Source of the DNA: Punctularia strigosozonata HHB-11173 SS5 | Taxonomy: Eukaryota; Basidiomycota; Agaricomycetes; Corticiales; Punctulariaceae | NCBI RefSeq assembly: GCF_000264995.1 | Contig: NW_006767437.1 | Coordinates: 796,881 to 860,880, forward strand | DNA: 64,000 nucleotides | Direction: 5' to 3' | In this document: positions 1 through 13,100 of the stretch, piece by piece | Numbering within the stretch: position 1 is the stretch's first letter | Layout: each line of letters starts with the position of its first letter | Program-made: the position numbers and the translations under genes | Notes under the pieces: generated by a model | Seen by the model: the letters and a program-made list of their open reading frames with translations, nothing else | What the model was told of the DNA's origin: nothing | Database searches by the model: none

Positions 1-3000
1 CATGGCCGCCGCCGCCGCCGCCGTACTGAGGGCGGATGAGCTCCGAGTTGTCGAGCTCGAGTTCGACGAGGATCTCCTTTCGCTCGCCGTAGCGGAGCTC
101 GCCCACGTCGATGTCGACGTGCTTCCCGTCCGAGCTCACGATCGCCTGCGGCCCGCCGGAAACCTTGCGAATCTGGAACCGGTTCCCGTCCACGATCTTG
201 AAGTGGAGTTTCATGTTGGTGATGCCCATCGACATCATCCCGCCGACGCAGCCCGCGACACAATCCCTGAGGTCGTACCAATCCCGCACGAACGTGTACG
301 TCCCGCTCGTGTGGTTCGACATCAGCCAGAGCGAGGCCGGGTCGTGCGAGCGACCGTAACCGAGCGAGTGGATGGGCACGTTCGCCGCCTCCGCTCGAGC
401 GAGGACGAGGTCCATCTGCGCCCGGCGGGTCGTTTCTGCCGCGTCGCTGATCAGGATCATGCCCGACACTGGGTTGCGCGCCTTGCGCTGCAGCACGACG
501 TCAAGGCCTGAGCAAGATTTGAAACGACCGTCAGCAAAGTATGCACCCGAGTGCGTCTCAGGTACGCGTACCGTGATTGACCGCGGTCACCACATCCGTC
601 TTCTCATCCTTCGACCCTCGCACCAAAAACTCGTCCTCGCCCTGACCCTCTTCCCATCGCATCCCGATCTCGTCCACAAACTTGCTCAGCCTCGCCCGGC
701 TCTGCGTCCTGCCCACGCACAAGAACGGCGTCTTGCGCACCCTGCCGCCGACGCCGACCTCGAACGTGACCAAACTCAGACGGTCCTTCGCGCCCAGGCT
801 GGCGATGATAAAGTCGAGCGTGGCCTTGATGACGCGCACCTTGAGCGCGGCCGTGCTCGGGACGGCGCTCGGCGGAGGGAGGGAGACGACGAGGATGAGG
901 TCCAGATGCGGGTGCTGTAGCGGGGTGAGCGAGTTGCTCGGGCCGGCGCTGAGGTGGGGCGTGACGAGCGCGGCGTGTCCGTCGTCGTACGCGCCCGCGC
1001 CGAGTTCCTCGTCCTCCGCGAGCGCGGCGAGCTTGGTAGCGCCGTACGGCCCTTGCGCCTGTGAAGAAGCCGCGTGCGGGGCGTGGGATGATGAGCCAGA
1101 GCCGTGGGACGTAGACGAAGACATGGTCGAGCGCTGCGAGCCGCCCTTGAGCAGGCTGTCGACCGTGCTCACCGTCGTCGCCGTGCTCCCGGAGAGCATG
1201 CGCGCCGCCTTGGCGCTCCCGCCGAACTCCTCCAGGTCCGGCTGCTGGCCCGGATACGGCGGCTGCGGCTGCGGCGCCGGCGGGAGCTGTTGCTGCTGCT
1301 CGCGGTGGAAGAGCGCGACGAGCTCCTGGATGTGTGCTTTCCACGTCTCGAGCGAGGAGCGGTCGCGGAAGACGAGGATGAACGAGTCCAGCCGCTCGTC
1401 CTCCATGTCGATCGTCAAGCTCAGCTCGCCCGCTACGCTTGTGTCCGTGACGCGCCGGATGTGGCGGATGAAGATGCGGCCCTTGAGCCGGAGCACGCCG
1501 CGGGTGGCGCTCGCGGGCGCGGGCGCACCGCCCTCGGCGACGCCAGTGAGGAAGCGCCCGAGCGAGCGCTTCTTCTCCTCCGAGACGCAGATGATGGCCT
1601 CCTTGAAGAGGTAGACGTAGAACTCGCGCACGAGCGCGTCGCGCCGTACGGAGAGCAGGTCGTACATCTGCAGCGGGCCGAGCCCCTCCGGCGAGTGGCC
1701 CTTCCAGTCGACGATCCGCGCGCGGAGGTCGTCGGTGATCGCCGCGAAGGGGGAGTCCTCGTCCGAGTAGATGATGCTGCTCGCCGTGCCGCCTCCGGGG
1801 GAGTAGAGCGCGGTCTCGCCCGCGTCGCTGTATTGCGACTGGTGCGGGGACTGCACGAGCGCCTGCGACTGCTGCTGGGGGCTCATCGGGCTCTGCTGCT
1901 GGTAATTGTGCGACTGCTCCGAGGGCGAGCGCATCCCGTCCGGGTGCGGGGAGGACTGCGCCGAGTACGCGGTCTCGTGCCTCAGGTGGCCGTTGCGCGA
2001 GGGCGGGGCAGCGGGGTAGCCGACGTTCATGCCGACGCCGTCCTGCGGCGCGGGACCCGGCACCGCGCCCGGGCGGCGGCGGCCGGGGAGCTCGACGACG
2101 ACGATGCAGGTGAGCGGCTGCGTGGCCTGGTCGGTGGCGCGCGTGATGGACGCGAATTCGGGCCGGACCTGGATCGAGGGCGCGACGACGTAGTGCGCGT
2201 GCTCGGCGGAGCTCGCGGTCTTGACAGAGCCCGCGTGGTGGTCGAGCGGATCGTCTTGCGTGGGGTCGTAGGGCGCGGGCGCGGGCTGGCCGTTCCGCCG
2301 CGCGCCGCCGCGCATGGAGCCGGGCGTCTCGCGGCCTGGGTAGAGCGAGGTGTTGCGATCGCCCATGCCGGTGAGCGCCGCGAGTTCTGGGCAAGAACCG
2401 TCAGGATCAGCGTTTTCCTTTCCTCGTGCGGATGGGTACGCACTGTTGGATTTTCCACCGTCTCCATCACCGACTTTCATGGTCCTTCGGCATACGCCAC
2501 ATACGCCGAGGTTGGCTTTTCGGATGGCGCGTTGGCCGGGCGGGGGTCCATAGACTGCTGTAAAGCACGCCTTGTATGCGCATATATATGAGCATATATT
2601 GCGGGGAAGTAAAACTCAGATCCGCATCGACCGACCTCGTGAAGCGCGTGCCCACATTCGGGTACTATATGTGGTTTCTCGCCAGGGAGCCTGAAGCTGA
2701 AGCTGAGCGGTTCGAGGCAGACCGGGCATTCCGCCTCCTCGTCCTCGTCCCTGTGGCCGGACACGACCGGCAGCGGTGCAGGCATGACGGAGTACGGATG
2801 GAGCTTGTCGCCGGTGAACGACGCCGAGTCGGCGACGACGGACGATGAGGCTGTGTAGGCGGAGCGCAGGGAAGCCGTCGACGGGGCGCGGGGCGGCGGA
2901 CGGCGAAGAAACGCGGGCTGGTTCTGCGGTGGGGGCGGTGGGGGACGCGGGGCGGAGCGGGGCGCGGTGTAGGCGGAGGGGGGGAGGACGGGGCGGGAGG

Positions 3001-3145
3001 AGGAGGTGGTGGAGGTGGAGGTGAGATCACCAGGGGCCAAAGCCGGGAGCGCTTCCTGATGATGGACGTCAGACGGCTGCCTGTGCGTGCGGAACGAGAA
3101 CGGGCTGTGCGACTTTGCCCAGCTCGACGCGGACGAGGGCGCCAT
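1..3145 (-). CDS. RING-PH-VWA domain protein, Far1/Ste5-like scaffold candidate (3' partial)
   Basis: The start is the ATG at 3145, giving a Pro/Ser-rich N terminus. A RING follows: CPVCLEPL, then ECGHALHE, an intron at 2571-2635, then ACFTAVYG and CGVCRRTMK. After a low-complexity Ser/Gln linker comes a PH-like fold (about 1.7-1.3 kb), with strands around REFYVYLFKEAIICVSEE and a C-terminal helix containing SLETWKAHIQELV. A second Ser-rich linker leads to a VWA domain that starts at LDLILVVSLPPPSAVPS, crosses an intron near 490-550, and continues with GMILISDAAETTRRAQ and HSLGYGRSHDPASLW to the window edge. In budding yeast, RING-PH-VWA is the order found in Far1 and Ste5, which bind Gbeta, membrane and MAPKK during pheromone signalling. 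I infer a related scaffold. An E3 ligase with a VWA substrate domain is the alternative. The C terminus lies outside the window. Confidence 0.8.
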
Positions 3146-5370
3146 CGTCGTCGGGCGCGGCGAGGACGAGGGGGGCTTTGGGGGGCGGCGACGAGGGGGA
3201 CGGCGAGCGCGCGCGGAGGTCGGGTGGGCGATATTCTAGCCCTGCGGCTCGCGAAGCACCGCGTTCACACCTTCGTCGCTCGGCTAACAGGTCTCGGTTC
3301 ACAACTTTAATCTCCACTCCGATATCTCGGCCTCCAGCCATGGCGACGACGCCGCAGATAAATTGTGCTCGACATCCGCCCCCTAATACTCGTGCGTGTA
3401 TACCGTGTATATTCCCTCGTCTCGTCCCGATCGAGCAACACTCACGAAGGCGCCAACAAAAGAACTGCATTCAGACCCCTAATCAACTGCGAAACGGCGG
3501 AATTCTCATCGCGGTATTCTCTCGCGCGAGCAGGGCTGGTAATTCGCCAACTGTTGCATCTCCGGAAGCCAGGCCAAGCATCATCCCGCGAAGGACAGCA
3601 GCGCATGCGGCCATCTCGACATCATTCACTGGTCTCCTGATGCACCATACAACACAGCGTAGCAGCGTCATAACCTATTAGTAGACAAACATATGGAACC
3701 GAGCTGATCATGCTACGTTCTGTCTGTCCCCCTGATCCAGCTGTCCAACGCTCTGAATCCAACAAACCTCATCGAAGTCTTCCAGGCACCAATGGACCCT
3801 CACTTCGCCAGCCGAGAAAACGAGGGTAAGACGAATTGTATACAGTCCACCGATCCGAATTATATCACGAATTTTCTGTTACCCGCTTTTTCCAGATCCA
3901 AGGGCACAACCTCTTTTCACATCTTCCCCTCGTGTCCGCGAAGCTCCCGTGCGAGCGCGCGACTGATGCCGCTGGCGCCACCGCTCGCACGCACCCAGCA
4001 AAGGGGGCAGCGACAAGACCAACAGGACCAGCAACCGCGAGAGGAGCAGGTGCAGGTGTACATATCATCAACGTCGACGTCGCACACGTGTCGATAAAGT
4101 GATCCGACACAGGCCCGTCCATCCGACATGACGATCTCCTTCGTGCATGACAGTTGCGGATCCGCTCTTACGAGCCCTGAGCTCGCTTTGGCGATCCTTC
4201 CATTGAGTCGTTGACGTGAATTCACGCTTGGGTTCATACCCTCGATTCCTCAATCGAGGCATCCAGACCACGTCGAGCTCCTCAATCTGCGCTCATCTAT
4301 TCCTATTCATCCGTCCTGCATCCGTTGCTGATCCATACATATCGTTCAACATGGACGCAGCGTAGGTGCCTGGGCGACGATTATTCACGATTCACACCAT
4401 CGCATCAACTCTCAATCATCATATGGATCTCAGCCCCCGGCAGTCCCCTTGGTGTTCCCGCACCCGCGATCAAGGCAGCTCGCTCTCACCCCCGGCACCC
4501 GTCCTCTCCCACCATCTCCTGCGTCCTGCGGCGATGACCGCACCTTGAGCCTCAAGCACCGGGGGGCGGACCGACGGCAACGGGCGGTCAACTCGGACCT
4601 CGTCAAGTAATCGGTTAAATAGAGCGCGCAGCGCTCTCAGCAACTGCCAGTGGTGCTGTCTGTGTCTGTCCGAGACAGCTATAGATGTATGTATACGCCG
4701 CGCACTCGGTTTTTCGGCTAAACGTCGCAAGAGGTCTGCGATACGAATGAAGAGAGAATTCGACCCCTCGCGTCCACCCACTTCTGATCCTCGTATATCG
4801 GTACGAACCTTCGTGGACGCCAGGAAAGCGCCCAGCGAAGCTTCTGCGTTCCTCGCTTTCTGGAAAGTGCATACTGCTCTCTCGGACCATTCCGAGGTGC
4901 GAAGACCCATAGTTTCGTCCTACAAACCCGAAGCTATGCTCTGGGTCTCACGAGCTGGCTTCCAGCTTGGACGGTGTAATAACACTGGAGTCCACACCCA
5001 TCCGTTGGTGTAGTACGCCACGGGAACGGTCCCCCTTGCCATCTCACGACTGTAGGGTTCACTATAGGACGACGCAGTATCACAAGGTGATCAAGATCGA
5101 CCCACATCGCGCGAGTAACAGACCGGGCGAGCGATCGTTCCGTGTGGCGCGACCCCGGTTCTGGTCTTCGGTCTTGGACCGGACAAGCAACCTTCCGTCT
5201 GCCTTGCATGGACTCCGCCGGCATGGCGACCCTAATTTCGTTGGCCAAGAAGCAGCTTTCGTTGTGTTAACCTGCGGCGCGTCAGGTGGCATGAATGGTT
5301 GTCCATATCGTGTAATGTACAACTTGCAAACTGTGAAGTGCATGACTATCGGCGCCAGCTGCACGCGCAT
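3146..5370. other. intergenic, no supported gene
   Basis: This is about 2.2 kb between the RING-PH-VWA start and the COQ6 stop. Short open frames occur on both strands, but none has splice-consistent extension, a recognisable domain or a plausible start context. The first few hundred bases upstream of 3145 should hold the 5' UTR and promoter of the minus-strand gene. Confidence 0.5.
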
Positions 5371-7372
5371 TTATTGCCGCTTCTCCGTCGCGGCCAGCAC
5401 CGCGTTCCTCAGCGCGCCCGCCGCGACGTTGCCCAGAGCCCCGCCGAGTATCTCCGCCGTCCTCACCGCGTTCGTCGCTCCGCTCACCGCGTCCGCCGCC
5501 GTACCCATCGCCCACTTCCACGCAGCCCCTTGGCCCGAGTCTGTCCAACATATGCGCGTCATGAGTTTGATATGCACAGTACCAGAAAGAGAACGGATGC
5601 GCGTACCGGTGACGTCCGCGCCGGCAGAACGCATGACGACGCCCTTGAGCGTGTCGAGCTCGTTCAGCACCTCGAGCCCCGTCGAGCGCGCCCACACGAC
5701 GGGCGCGGCAGTGGTCGAGTACAGCTTGTGAAGCTTGTCGACGGCGGACATGACTTTGTGATTCTCAAAGTACCGTTCCCGCGCGTAGGGCATCAACGCC
5801 GTATAGGCCCCTGCATCGAGCCGTCAGCGACCCCATAACAGCAGGGTTGACTAGCACACACACCGATATCCCCGCCGCGCGAGGCGGCTGCGATGATGCA
5901 CCGCGCGAGCGCGTCGACGTCGCCCAGGCCGAGGTTGAGCCCCTGCCCCGCGAGCGGGTGCACGGTGTGTGCCGCATCGCCGACGAGGACCGTGCGCGCG
6001 CCGGCGCCCTCGCCGAGGTAGGCGTCCGCGTGGTTATAGCGCAGCGGGAAGGACGCGACGGTGCCAGGCTGGACGGACGTGATCAGGGGCGGGAGCGCCC
6101 CGGCGTCCGCGGGCGGGATGCCCTCGTCGGTGACGAGCGATGAGGCGGAGGCGTAGGCCGAGTGCGGGTCGACGCCGTGCGAGGCCTCCCGCCACGCGAT
6201 CTCCGCCTTGAGCTCCTCGGCGCCGAGCGGCGCCGCGGGCTCGAGCAGCCGCGCGTGGAGGTAGCGCATCGAGCGCTCCGGCAGGCGAAACGCGGCGTTC
6301 ACCATGCTGGCGAACCCGTCCCCGTCGAGCGCTTTGAGCGCCTGCGCGAGCGCGGGCGTCGTGCTCCACACCAGGCTCGCGGCCGTGTCCGAGAGCGGGA
6401 GGAACGCGACGGGGCCGGTGGGCAGGAATCGCTGGTACGCGGTCGAGTTCGTCGGCGGGCGGCGGAAGGGCGAGAGCGGCGGGTGACGCAGCGTCGCCAC
6501 GACAGCGTGGGTCGGGTACGCCCAGCCGGTGGAGGTGATGCGCGCGTACGCGCGCACGGGCGAGTTGAAGCCGTCTGCGCCGACCTGGACAGGGGGTCAG
6601 TGAGGCGCCGTCAGGAGGAAGGGGCGCGCACGCACGAGCAACCGGGCGCGGAGGCGCCGGCCGTCGGAGAGGTGCACAACCGGCCAGCCGCCGCCCTCGA
6701 TATCGTCGGGCGAGATGCGCTCCACGCGCACGCCGTCGGCAAGCTCGACCGCGGGCGTCTGCGCAAGCCGGTGGAGGAGCGCACGCTGGATGTTCAGGTT
6801 CTCAACGAGCGTGGCCATCCCGCCAAGCGGTGATAGGCCCGCCTCGGCGGCATCGAAAGTGATCCGGGCGTCCGACAACCCGTCCCACACCTATGACGGA
6901 CGAGATGAGCTCGAACAGAGGGGGTTAGTAGAGCGTGTGCGCACCTGCATCGCTTCGATGGGCATTGTCCTCGTCGTGTCTACAAGTGACCATGCCCCTA
7001 TGCGCTCCAAAAGCGATTTGCTTGCGTTTGTGATGGAGCTGACCCTGTTCGAGAACTCGGACGGGCCCATGGTCCATTCACGAATCTTGGACAGGCTGCC
7101 AGCCTCGACGAGGACGACCTTATGCGACGCTCGTACGACATCAGACGTCCCTAGCACCGAGCTTGGTTAACAGACGGTTGATGGCAAGATATGCCAAGGC
7201 GCAACATACCTAGAGCAGTCGCGAGCGCGAGACCAGCCGGTCCTCCTCCGACGATGACCACGTCGCATTCTTCGTGAGGCGCGCTGGTTGACGTGGACGC
7301 GCATCGGCACGAGAGGACCGTTCGCCGTCGTAAGGCGAGGCCCCTCGTCGAAAGACGAGCTGCTCGTTGCAT
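5371..7372 (-). CDS. COQ6: ubiquinone biosynthesis flavin monooxygenase Coq6
   Basis: This FAD-dependent monooxygenase hydroxylates the ring C5 of coenzyme Q intermediates on the matrix side of the inner mitochondrial membrane. The first residues from the ATG at 7372 (MQRAARLSTRGLALRRR) look like a presequence. They are followed by the dinucleotide fold CDVVIVGGGPAGLALATALG, then KVVLVEAGSL, the VGADG-type segment near 6.6 kb, and the second FAD motif VLVGDAAHTVHPLAGQGLNL with GLGDVDALA near 5.95 kb. These are the family signatures in the right order. At least five short introns are needed. One near 5.56-5.62 kb is 66 nt and in frame, so it could be retained without shifting the frame. The gene ends EKRQ-stop. 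It is head to head with SEC6, with 149 bp between ATGs. Confidence 0.92.
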
Positions 7373-7521
7373 TGGATAATTAGGAGAATAACGAGCAGAA
7401 TAATTGCGAGCTATATTTGGACCAGCTGTCGTACTGCGCGTCAGTGGCTGAGGCGATTATATTGTTCTGCCTCTTCCTGTGCAGCGCCCGGCTACGAGCT
7501 GCACAGTGACCAGTGACCACG
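7373..7521. promoter_or_regulatory. bidirectional promoter COQ6/SEC6
   Basis: The start codons of the divergent COQ6 (7372) and SEC6 (7522) genes are 149 bp apart, so both promoters and 5' UTRs must share this interval. No clear TATA box is seen in either direction. Confidence 0.6.
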
Positions 7522-10049
7522 ATGGCAGCCGCCGCGACGCTCTCAGCACCGACCATGTCCGCCGCCCAGGCTGTGGGCGAGTACCTGCAGTCCCCGGAAG
7601 ACCTGCTCAAGATCGCCGCATTTCGCAAGCGACTCGAGAAGGAGAAGGCGTCCATCGACGCTCGTCTCCAGGCCGGCGTCAAGGACCAACTCGACGCGAC
7701 CCGCACTGGGCTACGAAAGCTTTTCGGGACGCGAAACAATGTACAGGCTCTGCGCGATGAGATGGAAACTATCGATAGAATGTCGAGCGACCCCAAGAAT
7801 GTCGTCCGGACGTTCGACCAGATCAGCAGGGTGCGCATGTCTCGATCGTCTGCCATTTGCTGCTCTCTGACACAATACGTGCTCTGCTTAGGTGTCTATG
7901 GTCCATCGTAACTTTGAGCAGACCGAAGAGATGGTCTCCAACCTACTCGCCATGTCTGCCCAGCTCGATCGGCTAGAGCGCCTCCTCGACGCCGATCGTG
8001 CCGACCTTCTTGGCGGCTCACCCAACCTGCTCGCCATCCACTTGCAACTTAATCAACTCGAGGCGTTCCGCAACCAGACGCTGCACCAGGCGAAGAAGGC
8101 CTCAGCACAGTCGCGCGACACGCTTAATAAGTGGTTCGAACGCCTCAACCGCTTGATCGAGGCTTTCGATGAATATATGTTCGCACTGGCCGCCAACGTA
8201 TTACCTCTCGTACGCGCGGGACATCCCGAGGTCATCGTCAAGCTTGTCAAGATTGCCGAGATTGAGGGACGCGAAGACGAGAAGGTGGGACAGCATCAAT
8301 TATCACATAGACCAACCCGAATGACACTTCGCGCCCTCTACTGCAGGCGATCGCGATTCGCCTCGTCAAGAAAGCCGCCAAGATGGACGCCGCGTCCAAG
8401 TTCAAGTCGATGCAGGCCAACGCGCGCCTCATCAAGCACTACCGCTCCAAGATCACAAAGGCGATCACGGACGAAATCAAGCGCAAGTTCACCGCCGCGT
8501 ACGAGCAGGACGAGCGCGACCCGGGCGCGTTCCTCGACGGGCTCGGTAAATGGCTCTATCGTGACCTGATTGTGATCGAGGAGGAGGTCGTGCCGTGCTT
8601 CCCGCCCGAGTACGATATACACTCCCTCTTCGTGCGCGAGTACCACCGCGCGCTCAATACGACGCTCAAGCGCCTGATCGAATCCGCGCCCGAGGCCAGC
8701 GTGCTGCTCGAGCTTCACGGCTGGATCAAGGAGTACAAGAAGAACATGCAGGAACTGAGCGTACCGCCGGAGCTCCTCGAGCCACCATTGCTCGACGGCA
8801 AGGAGCAGTCGCTTATCGACGATTACCTCCAGCTCATCGTCGCCAAACTCGACGAGTGGTCCGCGAACCTGATGAAGACCGAGGTCGAGGCATTCACCAC
8901 CCGCGCGGAACCGCCCGAAGTCGATGGCGACGGGTTGTACGGAACTCAGGGCGCCGTCATCCTCTTCCAGATGGTTAACCAGCAGTGCGACCTCGCGATA
9001 GAGTCTGGCCAGGGACTCATCCTCGCACGCGTGATTGGGGACGTCAACAGGGTCATGCGGAGTATACAGAGCCAATGGGTCAAGGTGATCGACGTCGAGC
9101 TTAAGCGCCATGTCGAGAAGCCCGAGGAAAGCCCCGATGGGCTGGTGGAATACCTTATCGCCCTCGCAAACGATCAAATCAAGTCCGCGGATTACGCAGA
9201 GGCGCTCAGCGGCCGACTCGAACCACTGGTCTCGCAGGTACTCTTTGTCGATGCCCATCCTACAGAAGTGACCCTAACGACATTGCAGAAATATAGCACA
9301 CAGATCAGCGAAAAGCTTAATGACGCGATTGACGGTTACCTCGACGTGGCCAAAAAGTGCACGCAGACGCTGATAGACATCATCTTCACTGATCTGAAGT
9401 CCGCCGTGCGGAAACTCTTCCAGGCCGAGTGGTATGACGGCATCGCTGTGCAGATCGTCGAGACCATGCGCGACTACACGAACGACTACCAAGAGTACCT
9501 CAACCCGCAGTTGCTCGAGATCCTCGTCGAGGACCTGCTCGAGCACTTCCTCGTCACATACATCACGGCGCTGGGCAATGCGAGCAAGCTTCGTATGCCA
9601 GCAGCGACAAACCGGATCAAGGACGACGTGAGCGCGGCGTTTGGCTACTTCGCGACGCTCAAGCCGCCGAAGGAGCTTGAGGTCAATTTTGAGGTACTGG
9701 AGATGATCCTCGCGATGCTTGAGGCGTCGAAGAGCCTCGTGTTCCTCTCTTATTGGCAATTCGCCAAGGTCCACGGCCCGAACCTGGCGTTCGTGGAGGG
9801 GCTGATGAGGGCGAGGGGGGACTTCGATCGCAGTGCGGCAAACGAGGTGATGGATAGCATACGAAGGAAGGTGAAGGAAGAGAATCTGACGGATCGTGCG
9901 TACATCTCCTCGTGGTTCCTTCGAGCTGTTGCTGATGGAAATCGTCAGCTCCGGAACCGACGATCATGAAGAAGGTAACCGTGCAAAGCACGTTCTCCAA
10001 GATTGTGAACGCTGCATCAGCGGTTTCCGCGTTCCGGTCAGGAGTCTGA
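7522..10049 (+). CDS. SEC6: exocyst complex subunit Sec6 (EXOC3)
   Basis: Sec6 is a core subunit of the octameric exocyst that tethers secretory vesicles to the plasma membrane at growth sites. Introns read at 7831-7891, 8285-8346, 9238-9288 and 9896-9948 give 766 codons, close to the family length. The N terminus is a coiled coil (AAFRKRLEKEKASIDARLQ). The middle holds family-typical segments such as GLGKWLYRDLIVIEEEVVPC and LLELHGWIKEYKKNM, and the helical C-terminal bundle runs through YNDY/LLEILVEDLLEHFLVTYI-like segments. Splicing the last intron replaces an early stop (at 9967) with the conserved ending EPTIMKKVTVQSTFSKIVN. The ATG at 7522 is chosen because the codon three upstream is GTG. 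The 3' end converges with NAD+ synthetase, 123 bp away. Confidence 0.93.
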
Positions 10050-10172
10050 GCGCCACGATCTCTCAGATGATTCCGACGTTGCATTGCTCTGGACCACGCA
10101 TCTGTAATCTACGCATACACTGTACAACAACATTTGTATTCTTCGTTATACTTGGCTATATCTGTTTGAGTT

Positions 10173-13100
10173 CTAGTCGGATTTCTTGGATTTGTCCGGC
10201 AGCGACTTCGCCAGCTCGTCGATCTTGCGGAACTGCCAAGGGAATCGCACTGGGTAGAGGAACGGCCGCAGGTCGAAACGGTTATCATCCGGACTATACG
10301 ATTCAGCGTGGTACGACGGCGTGAGCGTCGTCATTTTGTGCCTGTTCCGAGCATAGTGGAAGAAGAATAACTTGACCTTCTCCGCGATCTAGGCCCGGGC
10401 ATCAACAGGGCGTATGTGATCGAAGGAAGGAGACACGAACTTGGAGAGGAGAAAGTCTGGTTCCCCATTGAACTAGCAGCTTGGTATACATACTGAAGGG
10501 CCCGCATTTATCGATCTTACGCAGACGGCCGTACACAGATAGATCCTCGTAAGTCATGCCCATGTCAGCCTAATGATGCTAGTCAGTCACCCAATGACAC
10601 CAAGTACGCGGGTGGAGAACGGTACCTCATCGGATTGCACGTAGGTCTCCGTGATGGGTTCGAGTTCAGCCGTAGGTACAGCGTTGAGGAACCTGGAAAT
10701 CCGTGAGGACGAGCATATCATATTAACGTTGTGGCTCACGTATCAAGTACTGGGAGCTCGAAAGCGTCGCGAGCGTACGCGATGAACTTCTTCAAGTCCG
10801 TCTTACTGATAGCCCCAATCGGGTTGACGTCGGCTAATCATAATATGAGCCGGAGTTAGAGTGCCAAATGGGACATCACGACGTACCCGATGAACAATCA
10901 TATTTGGTGAGGTATCCTCGCAGACTGTTTGAAGGATGAAAACTGAAAATTGACACTGTTGTCGTGAGAGTTGCTATCCTTACCTCTCATCAACGTTGGC
11001 ACTGCCCAACACCAGCAGACCGCCGTACTTCCCTCGAACCCAAGGAAGTAGCTGAGCGAACATATATGCCAATACCATACGCAGCCTCGCTTGGATGTTC
11101 TGCAGCGCGAAATTCTCCGCCTCGGATCCCCCGTGGACCTTGAACTTCGGACGCAGGCCAGTCACGAAGCCGAACAGGTCGCGTACGGAGGTCACCACCG
11201 TGTCCATATTGAGATCCACATGATAACTATGTCACGCTTCAGTCGTCTTGCAATCGTGTCGGTGGCGTAGAATACTTGCCTTCCGATAGCGTCCGCAAGC
11301 TCTTTCGCCCTGCCCCTTGTTTCCGTGCTGGAGTTTTCGGTGCCCATATAACATGTGTGAAATATCCTGTTGCAAAACTCGCGAGGGTCTGTAGGGACGT
11401 AGGTAGATTCGGCCGGCTCTCCCGTCATGCGGCGCGCGTCTGCAATGACATTTTCGTCTGCGGCAAGCGCGTCCCGTCAGCCAACAAGATCTTGAAAGGG
11501 GGGAAACACACATCACCTCCGCGAGATGCAGCTTCTGCTACCAGCCGGCACATGGAATAAACAATCGTGGCTGTCGCACAGCTGTCAATGCCCCCGCTGA
11601 GTGGAACGAAGTAGCCCTGGGTACGCGATCGTCGAAGGTAGTCCCAAAGCCAACATGCTGGTCCAAGCCTAAGGTGCATTGTTCAGGTGAGTTTGGGGAG
11701 TGCAGAGATCACTACTTACGCGATCTCTTCCTCAGGCCTATGATATTGCAGCTCAAAGCCGAGGCCAAGAGCTCCCTTGTCCGTCTCCTCGACATGCACT
11801 TCGCCAATCTGAATGGGGTTCCTGTAGCATCGTACGCTGCACAGACAAGAGGGAACAATTTACCAGATCGGCGTCCACCTTCTCAGCAGAGCTTAATGGG
11901 AAATCCACCTCGATGCGTTGGTAACGCTCTGCACCAGCTGCTTGCATGGAGCTGTGAATGCGTACAACATACGATCGACCTTCTAGGAGCTGGCTCATGG
12001 ATCAGTCAGCTGCGACTCACCGGCTATTCTTCCCTGCCCTATGAGAGCGAACGTCTTCGACGTCGACGGTAGCCGTTACAACTTCAACCTATAGGGATCA
12101 TTGACTTACATAGCAAGGGTTTACGATAATCGGTGCTTACCTCATTGAGGGAGAATTGAGAGCCTTGCGCGACGATTACGCCGTTGACCGCAATCATAGC
12201 GCATCCATCGTAGTATAAGCGATCTCCGTCACAACCCTGTTGATTAGCGTATAGGTAGACACCTCCAAGCTGAAGAATATTCAGGGCGGATCAGCACCAT
12301 CCACCAGACCGTCTGGACCACCAAGCTGACCTTTTGCGTAGCTTCCTTAATGAGTTCAACCCTCGTGTGGAGCTTGCGAAGCTCATGATGGCTACCAGAA
12401 GAATTCGTGAAGATCTCAACTCCATCGAGGCCCATAAGGATATGAGGGCTAGAAGGCATCAAAAACTGATCGGCGATAAGGCACGAAGACGAGCAAACCT
12501 GGCTGGGGTGAACAGTTCTTCGCAAAGCTCGACACCGATGCAAGTGTCTGTAGTGCTGACGACTGCATCGCCAAAAGGAACTTTGATCTGTTCGGCGCAG
12601 ACGTTGATTACGTTCACATCGCATTATATTGAATCATGACACACCTGACCGGTGACTTTCTGGAGCATGCGAGGTAGATAGTGGTCTTCGGTTTGACGAT
12701 GCTTCTGCCATGGCGTGAAATATCTGATAGAGGTATATCAGTTCATGTTGGATAGAGCAGACCAGAACCACAGTATGCACCGAAGTTCTCGATAATTACC
12801 ATCATTCGCCAGCCACATTTTCGGGCGAATGAGGAGGATGCGCCTATCGTGAATAATCACACGGCAATTGTAAATCACATTTTTGTGGACGACGGGCCTG
12901 AGCTATCTGATCAACATACATCCATGCAAAGGAGAAGAGAACGCACATGCCGATATCGCAGACAATCCCCTGAGCTGCGCCGCCCTCCAGGATCTGCGCA
13001 AGAACCTCCCAGGAGTGCAGATGAGTATCACCCTCCAAGAAATGATCGAGACAGCCATAGCCTCTGCAAGGCATAGCGTTCAGAATCCTGCCTTCGTGAC

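Noticed and set aside
604-2394. Long alternative-frame minus-strand ORF inside the RING-PH-VWA gene
   Set aside because: Arg/Ala-rich shadow caused by high GC; the overlapping frame has the PH and VWA motifs.
1104-2591. 495-codon plus-strand ORF
   Set aside because: Antisense shadow of the RING-PH-VWA coding exon; no domain, extreme Arg/Leu composition.
4967-5731. 254-codon plus-strand ORF
   Set aside because: Overlaps the COQ6 3' exons antisense and has no recognisable content upstream of them.
8338-9258. 306-codon minus-strand ORF
   Set aside because: Antisense shadow of SEC6, which has clear family sequence and consistent introns.
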